A stretch of DNA of 5,050 nucleotides from Conexibacter sp. (GTDB lineage Bacteria > Actinomycetota > Thermoleophilia > Solirubrobacterales > Solirubrobacteraceae). The stretch lies in contig JAOPZG010000552.1 in assembly GCA_025964215.1 (NCBI GenBank), positions 1 through 5,050 of the forward strand. Reading direction: 5' to 3'. This document shows, piece by piece, positions 1-4,312 of this stretch. How positions within the stretch are numbered: the stretch's first letter is position 1; the number at the start of each line of letters is the position of its first letter. The translations under genes were made by a program, and so were the position numbers. Below the pieces are notes generated by a model. The model was not told the DNA's origin. It saw only the letters and a program-made list of their open reading frames with translations, and did no database searches.

Positions 1-1251
1 CTCGTGCGTCCCGTCGACGGCCCAGTTGACGAGCTCGGTCTGGACGTCGGCCGAGAACGCGTTGGGCGCCGTGAACGGGCACGCGGCGAACGTCGAGGCG
101 TCGGCCGGGACCGTGACCGCCATGCCGGCGTTGTCGCTGATGCAGTTGCCGGAGCCGTTGCCGTCGTAGCCGATGTCGCGGCCGTTCAGGTCGGTGCCGT
201 TGAGGCCCAGCTGGTTGTTGGTGATCTGGTTGCCGACCAGCTCGGAGTTCTCCGGCTGCTTGGCCTTGAGCAGGAACTGCTCGACCATGCCGGCGCCCAC
301 GAGCCAGTTGCCGTAGATGCGGTTGTTGTCGATGCGGTTGTTGTGGCCGCCGAACAGCAGCGCGCCCACGCCCACGGGGTAGGCGGTGGAGTCACCGGCC
401 GGCGGGCGGACCTTGAACGGCGCGCCCGCGTAGTAGTTGAAGTTGTTCCAGAAGATGTCGTTGTCGGTGATGACGTTGTCCTCGGCCGGCGCGTACTTCT
501 CCGAGCTGAGGGCGTTCGGGACGACACCCGTGCCGTTGTTGTAGAACTTCGACTTCGAGATCGTCACGTAGCGCATGTTCGTGCCCGACCAGCCGAGCAC
601 GTTGCCGTACGAGGTGATGTTCTTGACGATCGAGCGGACGGGCTTGGCCTGCGGCGGCGTCTCGCCGATGTAGAAGCCGGAGTCGCTGTTCCACGCGGCC
701 TCGGAGTTGGTCATCGACCCGCCCACGGTGTGGAACGCGTAGATGCCGTAGATGCCGACGAGGAAGGCCTTCAGGTTCGTGAAGGTGTAGTTGTCGGCGC
801 GCAGCGCGAAGAAGCCGTTGGACTTGTAGTGCTGGGCGGTGAAGCCGTTCACCGTCACGTGGACGGCGTCCTTGACCCAGACGCCGTTGGACTTCGACTT
901 GGAGCCGTTGGCCTCGAGGACGACCTTGCTCGGGTCCTTCGCGTTGCCGATCAGCTTGATGTAGCGCTTGCTCGAGCCGCTGATGACGACGGCTTCCTTG
1001 TACGTGCCGTTCGCGACGCTGATCGTCGCGCCCGGCTTCGCCTTGTTGACGGCGGCCTGGATCGTGGGGAAGCAGGACTTCTTGCTCTTGCAGACCTTCA
1101 GGTGCTGGTACGGGCCCTTGGGCTTGGCCGTGCCGGCGCCCTTCGGGTTGGACGGCGGTGGGTAGTCGACCGCCCCGGCAACCGGGGCGAACGCGAGAGC
1201 GGCCACGACGGTGGCGGCGGCTGAGATGACGATGGACCTGCGATGGGACAC
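1..1251 (-). CDS. Secreted right-handed parallel beta-helix protein (3' end outside window)
   Basis: The frame opens at GTG 1251 and stays open for 417 codons to the window edge, so the C-terminus is missing. The start is fixed by an AGGAGG nine bases upstream. Residues 1-27 form a Sec signal peptide (RR at 4-5, hydrophobic 7-24, predicted cleavage after AGA at 25-27). Residues 61-86 (TIQAAV, KPGATI, NGTY) are the typical entry to NosD/pectate-lyase-like beta-helices. Coils follow with glycines at 123, 146, 169 and 192, exactly 23 residues apart, and Asn-rich turns (NNRIDNN, TNNQ) continue to about 350. Near the end, a GNC at 368-370 and a Cys at 391 could form a disulfide; Cys54 and Cys60 are another possible pair. 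Beta-helix proteins are often polysaccharide lyases or adhesins, but no catalytic set could be assigned. It is probably co-expressed with the upstream multicopper oxidase. Confidence 0.9.
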   Translation of the reverse strand, partial: MSHRRSIVISAAATVVAALAFAPVAGAVDYPPPSNPKGAGTAKPKGPYQHLKVCKSKKSCFPTIQAAVNKAKPGATISVANGTYKEAVVISGSSKRYIKLIGNAKDPSKVVLEANGSKSKSNGVWVKDAVHVTVNGFTAQHYKSNGFFALRADNYTFTNLKAFLVGIYGIYAFHTVGGSMTNSEAAWNSDSGFYIGETPPQAKPVRSIVKNITSYGNVLGWSGTNMRYVTISKSKFYNNGTGVVPNALSSEKYAPAEDNVITDNDIFWNNFNYYAGAPFKVRPPAGDSTAYPVGVGALLFGGHNNRIDNNRIYGNWLVGAGMVEQFLLKAKQPENSELVGNQITNNQLGLNGTDLNGRDIGYDGNGSGNCISDNAGMAVTVPADASTFAACPFTAPNAFSADVQTELVNWAVDGTHE

Positions 1252-1260
1252 GTGCGTACT

Positions 1261-1266
1261 CCTCCT
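1261..1266 (-). promoter_or_regulatory. Ribosome-binding site of the beta-helix gene, fused to the oxidase stop codon
   Basis: On the minus strand the oxidase stop TAG (1267-1265) runs straight into AGGAGG: the AG of the stop is the first two bases of a perfect Shine-Dalgarno sequence. Nine bases then lead to GTG 1251. This decides the beta-helix start and suggests that ribosomes finishing the oxidase help to initiate the next gene. Confidence 0.85.
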
Positions 1267-2374
1267 ACTCGACGAGGTACCAGCCAGCCATGCCCATGTC
1301 CTGATGGGCGAAGACGTGGCAGTGGTAGAGCCACCGGCCGGGGTTGTCCTCGACGAAGCGCACCGACGTGGTCTCGTTGGGACCCACGGAGGGCGTGTCG
1401 ACGAAGCCTCCGGCATCGTCCTTCCAGCGGTGGCCGTGGATGTGGAAGTCATGGAAGTTGTTGTCCATCCCGAAGACGTGGAAGGCGATCTCCTGACCGA
1501 CCTTCCCCCGCAGGATGGGCGTGTTGCCCGCGTAGGCGCGTCCGTTGATGCACTGGAACGCGCGGCTCAGGCCGGTGACCGGCGGCTGCAGCTGGTGCAG
1601 GAAGAGCGACTGCTCGACGGCCGGGACCGTCTCGCCCTTCTCGCGGATCACGATCGAGCCGAACATCCCGCGGAACGTGTTGAGCGTGTGGTTGGGCCCG
1701 TGGTCGTGGTACGGCCAGGCGCCGACGCTCTCGGGGACGCACTCCCAGGTGTACTTGAACTCCTCGCCGGGCGAGATGAAGCCGCCGGCGCGGGTGTACT
1801 GGCCGAGGTAGACCCCGTCGTACTCCGGGTTGTACTTCACGCCGTGCGGGTGCATCGTCACCGGCTGGGCGAGCTTGCCGGTGAGCGCGTTGCGGAAGTG
1901 GACCACCAGCGTGTCGCCGACCTCGGCGTGCAGCGTCGGCCCGGGGATCGCGGCCGGGCCGAGCGCGGCGGCGAAGCCCTCGGTCATCTCCTGGTAGACG
2001 GTCGCGGTGAACGTCGTGTTCCCGCCGATCGCCATGTCGTGCCAGTCGTCGCGCTTGCTCGGCACGATCGTCCAGCGCACGGTCGTCGCCTGGATCCAGT
2101 GCTCGACGACGCGGCCGCCGGGCTGCGGCGAGGGCGTGACGTAGGTCTGGAGCTCGGTCGCCTCGACCGGCTTCTTGGCCTTGGTGGCCGCGGTCAGCGC
2201 CGTGGGGCGCGCGACCTTCGCGGCGGCCGCGTCGGCCTTGGCGGCGTCGCCGCGCTTGGCGACGGAGATCCGCTCGCCGCCGATCGTGCACAGGAACGCA
2301 CCCGCTGCGCCGACTTGCAGGAAGCGGCGGCGGCCGAGCGTGGGGTCGAACGGGTCGAGCGGGTCCGGCGTCAT
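1265..2374 (-). CDS. Two-domain multicopper oxidase, small-laccase (SLAC) type, Tat-exported
   Basis: This 369-residue protein should oxidise phenolic substrates or metal ions while reducing O2 to water outside the membrane. Residues 15-20 (RRRFLQ) with the hydrophobic stretch behind them are a twin-arginine signal. An Ala/Lys-rich linker (about 42-72) leads to the first cupredoxin domain with HPH at 175-177 and HDH at 223-225. The second domain carries HDFHIH at 308-313 and HCHVFAHQDMGM at 351-362. These give a type-1 site (His308, Cys352, His357, Met362) and eight trinuclear-cluster histidines, all intact. Only the C-terminal domain has a type-1 site, the arrangement of Streptomyces SLAC, which works as a trimer; the length also fits. 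ATG 2374 is chosen because the Tat motif follows closely and the promoter lies just upstream. Substrate unknown; copper tolerance, polyphenol oxidation or spore/wall pigmentation are all possible. Confidence 0.93.
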   Translation of the reverse strand: MTPDPLDPFDPTLGRRRFLQVGAAGAFLCTIGGERISVAKRGDAAKADAAAAKVARPTALTAATKAKKPVEATELQTYVTPSPQPGGRVVEHWIQATTVRWTIVPSKRDDWHDMAIGGNTTFTATVYQEMTEGFAAALGPAAIPGPTLHAEVGDTLVVHFRNALTGKLAQPVTMHPHGVKYNPEYDGVYLGQYTRAGGFISPGEEFKYTWECVPESVGAWPYHDHGPNHTLNTFRGMFGSIVIREKGETVPAVEQSLFLHQLQPPVTGLSRAFQCINGRAYAGNTPILRGKVGQEIAFHVFGMDNNFHDFHIHGHRWKDDAGGFVDTPSVGPNETTSVRFVEDNPGRWLYHCHVFAHQDMGMAGWYLVE

Positions 2375-2387
2375 CTGGAGCGACGCG

Positions 2388-2417
2388 ATCCTACACACGA
2401 CCTGGACAACTGTCCAA
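2388..2417 (-). promoter_or_regulatory. Candidate promoter of the oxidase/beta-helix operon
   Basis: On the minus strand, TTGGAC (2417-2412) and TAGGAT (2393-2388) are separated by 18 bases and resemble sigma-70 -35 and -10 boxes (TAnnnT type). Transcription should start near 2381, leaving a leader of only about 7 bases before ATG 2374. This agrees with the lack of a convincing Shine-Dalgarno sequence there. The spacer contains one arm of the TGGACA/TGTCCA palindrome, so a bound repressor would block the polymerase. Confidence 0.55.
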
Positions 2418-2430
2418 GACATCTGACCAA
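2402..2430. promoter_or_regulatory. Candidate operator for the divergent TetR regulator
   Basis: The plus strand has a perfect inverted repeat TGGACA-AC-TGTCCA (2403-2416). A third half-site follows in the same orientation as the second: CTGTCCAA (2410-2417) and CTGACCAA (2423-2430) differ at one base and are 13 bases apart. The cluster overlaps the -35 boxes or spacers of both divergent promoters. TetR proteins usually bind such short palindromes next to their own gene. That this TetR binds here is inferred from position and symmetry. Confidence 0.55.
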
Positions 2431-2444
2431 CTCTCCGGTACGGT
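2416..2444 (+). promoter_or_regulatory. Candidate leaderless promoter of the tetR gene
   Basis: AAGACA (2416-2421), 17 bases, then TACGGT (2439-2444) is a plausible though weak -35/-10 pair. The -10 box ends 6 bases before ATG 2451, which would place the transcription start on the ATG itself. No Shine-Dalgarno sequence is visible upstream, and leaderless mRNAs of this form are common in Actinobacteria. Confidence 0.45.
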
Positions 2445-2450
2445 GCCCGC

Positions 2451-3098
2451 ATGGCCGGCCCGCCCACTGCGACCCGCGCGCCGACGCGCGGGCGGCGCGA
2501 CCCCCGCGGAGAGCTCCGCCGGGCGGAGCTGCTCGAGGCCGCCATCCACCTGATCGGCGACCAGGGCCTCGACGCCGTCACCCACCGCGCGGTCGCCGCC
2601 GCGGCGGGCGTCCCCGCCGCCTCCACGAGCTACTACTTCCGCTCCAAGGACGAGCTGATCGACGAGGCGCTGCGCACGCTCGCCGAGCGCGAGATCGAGC
2701 GCCTGCGCGAGCGCCGCGTCGCCCTCGGCGCCGGCGCCGCCGACCTCGAGGCGACGACCGCCGCGCTCACCGACTGGATCGAGGAGCAGCTCACGCCCGC
2801 GGGGCGCGTCGCCATGCTCGCCCAGTACCAGCTGCAGCTCGAGGCGGCCCGCCGTCCGGAGGCGCGCGACATCCTCGCCGCCTGGAAGGAAGGGACCGAC
2901 GACCTCGCGGAGACCGCGATGCGCGCGCTCGGCGCGACGGACGTCGAGACCTCGGGGATCCTGCTCGTCTGCGCCATCGACGGCCTGCGGCTGCGCCTGA
3001 TGGCCTCGGGCCACGCGCCGCTGCGCGGCACCGAGCTGCGCGCCGTCGTGCACGCGCTGCTCGTCGGGCTCGTGGGCGAGCCCGCGGCGAAGCGCTAG
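2451..3098 (+). CDS. TetR/AcrR-family transcriptional repressor
   Basis: The 215-residue length is normal for the family. After a basic, disordered-looking tail (1-22), residues 24-75 are a classic TetR DNA-binding domain: a helix ending in GDQGLDAVT, the helix-turn-helix (about 43-63), then the SYYFRSKDELIDEAL signature at 60-74. The C-terminal ligand domain, with GRVAMLAQYQLQLEAARRPE and a later DGLRLRLMASG, resembles the TetR_C_31-type group. The ligand cannot be told from sequence. The gene diverges from the multicopper oxidase operon across 76 bp containing a palindromic operator candidate, so it probably represses that operon and itself. The stop codon overlaps that of the convergent membrane-protein gene. 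ATG 2451 is preferred because the -10 box sits at leaderless distance and the HTH is correctly spaced. Confidence 0.93.
   Translation: MAGPPTATRAPTRGRRDPRGELRRAELLEAAIHLIGDQGLDAVTHRAVAAAAGVPAASTSYYFRSKDELIDEALRTLAEREIERLRERRVALGAGAADLEATTAALTDWIEEQLTPAGRVAMLAQYQLQLEAARRPEARDILAAWKEGTDDLAETAMRALGATDVETSGILLVCAIDGLRLRLMASGHAPLRGTELRAVVHALLVGLVGEPAAKR
3065..3084. terminator. GC-rich hairpin at the convergent gene ends (possible U-less terminator)
   Basis: The arms CGGGCTCG and CGAGCCCG are perfectly complementary over 8 bp around a TGGG loop. The hairpin lies inside the last codons of tetR, 11 bases before its stop. No T-run follows on either strand, so it is not a classical intrinsic terminator. 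U-less hairpins are proposed as terminators in high-GC Actinobacteria, but this could also be chance in GC-rich coding sequence. Confidence 0.25.
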
Positions 3099-3475
3099 AG
3101 CGCGACCCAGACGCCGTCGCGGCGCCCGAGCGTGACGGTCGACTCGGCGCCGTCGGCGCCCACCACGCGGAAGACCGCCTGGTCGGCGTCGGTGCCGGGC
3201 TTGTCGACGACCTGCACGAGGTGCAGCGTGCGGACGTCCGCGCCGGCGGCCGCGCGCGCGGCCGCCTCGATCGTCGCCCGCTCCCAGCCCTTGTCCTCCG
3301 CCCGCGCGACGGCCAGCTCCGCGTCGGCCGCCTCGATCCGCGCCTTCAGGCTCCCCGCCAGCTTGTCGCGGCGGCGCCCGCTCGCGTAGAGGCCGCCCGC
3401 GAAGAGCAGCACCGCCAGGACGACGATGACGCCGACCACGATGCCGAGGACGAGGGAGAAGCTGCCGAGGATCAC
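3095..3475 (-). CDS. Single-pass membrane protein of unknown function, downstream of sigH
   Basis: I do not recognise this 126-residue family. Residues 7-30 form one transmembrane helix with no charged residue. GRRRDK at 33-38 follows, so by the positive-inside rule the bulk of the protein faces the cytoplasm. Residues 36-78 are Ala/Glu/Arg-rich and likely one long helix or coiled coil. Residues 80-126 alternate as short beta strands (HLVQVVD, AVFRVVG, STVTLG, GVWVAL), suggesting a small beta domain. There is no cysteine, so it is not a zinc anti-sigma factor. The GTG start (3475) lies 8 bases after the sigH stop without a good Shine-Dalgarno sequence, so translation probably depends on coupling to sigH. 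A role in controlling SigH is possible from position alone. It is too large for SecE, which is often found near sigH, and lacks its signature. Confidence 0.75.
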   Translation of the reverse strand: MILGSFSLVLGIVVGVIVVLAVLLFAGGLYASGRRRDKLAGSLKARIEAADAELAVARAEDKGWERATIEAAARAAAGADVRTLHLVQVVDKPGTDADQAVFRVVGADGAESTVTLGRRDGVWVAL

Positions 3476-3483
3476 GAGGGTGA

Positions 3484-4131
3484 TTAGAGCATGACGTTGC
3501 GCGAGGTGAGGTGGACGCCCACCTTGCGCTTGACGCGCTGCAGCGCGTTGTCCACCGTCTTGGTGTCGCAGCCCAGCCGCTCGCCGACCTGCTCGTAGCT
3601 GTAGCCGTCGAGGTAGAGCGACAGCACGCGGGACTCGAGCTCCGAGAGCGCCGTGGAGAGGCAGGCGACCAGCGACTGCAGCTCCTCGGAGCTGATGACC
3701 TGGTTGACCGGGTCGTGGACCGGCGAGCCCGGGATGACCTCGTCGAGCGTCGGCTCGCCGTCCTGCGCGGAGGCGGGCGTCGCCGAGAAGGAGACGTACT
3801 GGTTCAGCGGCGTGTGCTTGTTGCGCGTCGCCGTCTTGACCGCGGTGATGATCTGCCGCGTGATGCAGAGCTCCGCGAAGTTGCGGAAGCTCGACTCGCG
3901 GTCGGTGCGGTAGTCGCGGACGGCCTTGTAGAGGCCGACGAGCCCCTCCTGGATCAGGTCGTCGGAGTCGCCGCCGGCCAGGAAGTAGGACGAAGCCTTG
4001 AGCCGGACGAAGCCGTAGTAGCGGCGCACGATCCGGTCGTACGCGATCGCGTCGCCCTGCTTGGCGAGTGCGATCAAATACCCATCATCGACCTGAACCT
4101 GGCCTTGAGGGTTGAAGGAGAGACGAGCCAC
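3484..4131 (-). CDS. sigH: RNA polymerase sigma factor SigH (Bacillus SigH/Spo0H type)
   Basis: This sigma-70 family factor directs RNA polymerase to alternative promoters; in Bacillus SigH serves the transition to stationary phase and sporulation. From GTG 4131 it has 215 residues, close to the family's usual length. Sigma region 2 covers about 30-106: SDDLIQEGLVGLYKAVRDY at 56-74 (core binding) and FAELCITRQIITAVKTATR at 85-103 (-10 recognition), both nearly identical to the B. subtilis protein as I remember it. Region 4 covers about 153-208, with its helix-turn-helix at 179-204 ending in VDNALQRVKRK. The linker 115-150 is variable. GTG 4131 is preferred over the in-frame ATG 4197 because AAAGGA stands 6 bases before it while the ATG has no ribosome site. 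The neighbour rlmB supports orthology. The regulon here is unknown, and spore formation should not be assumed. Confidence 0.95.
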   Translation of the reverse strand: MARLSFNPQGQVQVDDGYLIALAKQGDAIAYDRIVRRYYGFVRLKASSYFLAGGDSDDLIQEGLVGLYKAVRDYRTDRESSFRNFAELCITRQIITAVKTATRNKHTPLNQYVSFSATPASAQDGEPTLDEVIPGSPVHDPVNQVISSEELQSLVACLSTALSELESRVLSLYLDGYSYEQVGERLGCDTKTVDNALQRVKRKVGVHLTSRNVML

Positions 4132-4137
4132 GAGCGA

Positions 4138-4146
4138 TCCTTTCCT
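4138..4146 (-). promoter_or_regulatory. sigH ribosome-binding site, partly inside a hairpin
   Basis: AGGAAAGGA stands with its final AAAGGA 6 bases before GTG 4131 and decides the sigH start. Its first six bases (AGGAAA) are also paired in the right arm of the stem-loop directly upstream, so only GGA would remain fully exposed when that stem forms. Confidence 0.75.
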
Positions 4147-4164
4147 GCACGAATGCAGGGGAAA
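4141..4164 (-). promoter_or_regulatory. sigH leader stem-loop 3 (UUCG loop, overlaps the Shine-Dalgarno)
   Basis: On the minus strand TTTCC (4164-4160) pairs with GGAAA (4145-4141) and TGCA (4157-4154) with TGCA (4149-4146), around a TTCG loop (4153-4150) with CC bulged out. This makes a nine-pair stem with a UUCG tetraloop, closed by A-U and not by the extra-stable C-G pair. The right arm is part of the sigH ribosome-binding site. Confidence 0.5.
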
Positions 4165-4172
4165 TTGCTCAG

Positions 4173-4196
4173 TGGCGCACTCCTCCCCTGGCGCCA
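4173..4196 (-). promoter_or_regulatory. sigH leader stem-loop 2 with a purine-rich, Shine-Dalgarno-like loop
   Basis: TGGCGC (4196-4191) pairs with GCGCCA (4178-4173) around a 12-base loop CAGGGGAGGAGT. The loop looks like an excellent ribosome-binding site, yet no in-frame start lies at useful distance. A GTG follows it almost directly but opens only a three-codon frame. The loop bases 4190-4184 can pair with 4162-4156 in stem-loop 3. Confidence 0.45.
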
Positions 4197-4206
4197 TCTG
4201 AAGTTC

Positions 4207-4236
4207 TCGACCTGAGGTTCCTCAACCTCTGGTCGA
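4207..4236 (-). promoter_or_regulatory. sigH leader stem-loop 1 (long inverted repeat)
   Basis: The arms TCGACCAGAGGTT (4236-4224) and AACCTCAGGTCGA (4219-4207) match at 12 of 13 positions around a GAGG loop. This is the strongest inverted repeat noticed in the window and lies in non-coding DNA. No T-run follows on either strand, so it is not a typical terminator. It may be an RNA element of the leader or a DNA operator. Confidence 0.55.
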
Positions 4237-4252
4237 CCGTTATGTAGGCCGG

Positions 4253-4281
4253 ACCCTCCCACAGTTATGGAGCGCCGTCAA
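4253..4281 (-). promoter_or_regulatory. Candidate sigH promoter
   Basis: TTGACG (4281-4276) is a good -35 box, but the -10 candidate 17 bases on, GAGGGT (4258-4253), keeps only the conserved A and T. A start near 4246 would give a leader of about 115 bases holding all three stem-loops. Two CATAAC direct repeats (4269-4264 and 4244-4239, 25 bases apart) flank this -10 and could be a regulator site or an alternative -10. Read-through from rlmB is also possible because no terminator is evident. Confidence 0.35.
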
Positions 4282-4312
4282 CCCGATGCAGGGATTCTTG
4301 CGACGCCGCCGG

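Noticed and set aside
4..1224. Long plus-strand open frame of about 400 codons opposite the beta-helix gene
   Set aside because: The product is an Arg/Val/Asp/Ala-rich string without domains. The minus strand encodes a clear signal peptide and periodic beta-helix, so this is a GC-driven antisense frame.
2282..2296. Lipobox (Cys29 of the oxidase) suggesting a lipoprotein
   Set aside because: The residues before the Cys (AFL) do not fit the usual Leu-Ala/Ser-Gly/Ala pattern, so a lipoprotein is not supported.
2375..2626. N-terminal extension of the oxidase to a start at 2626
   Set aside because: It would cover the promoter/operator region and the start of tetR, has no family similarity, and would bury the Tat signal 100 residues inside the protein.
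3095..3475. Membrane protein as SecE, expected near sigH by Bacillus synteny
   Set aside because: It has 126 residues with an N-terminal transmembrane helix, and lacks the SecE amphipathic helix and conserved VxWP-type motif.
1211..3487. Very long plus-strand open frame of about 758 codons
   Set aside because: It runs antisense to the oxidase, out of frame through tetR and antisense to the membrane protein. Its composition is low-complexity Arg/Ala/Asp. Recognised families occupy the other frames.
4132..4197. ATG 4197 as the sigH start (237 residues)
   Set aside because: There is no ribosome site before it. The added 22 residues are encoded by the hairpin-forming leader and are not part of the SigH family, while GTG 4131 has AAAGGA at 6 bases.
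4207..4236. Intrinsic terminator after rlmB
   Set aside because: The stem is strong, but there is no T-run on either strand, and it lies over 75 bases past the rlmB stop and downstream of the candidate sigH promoter.
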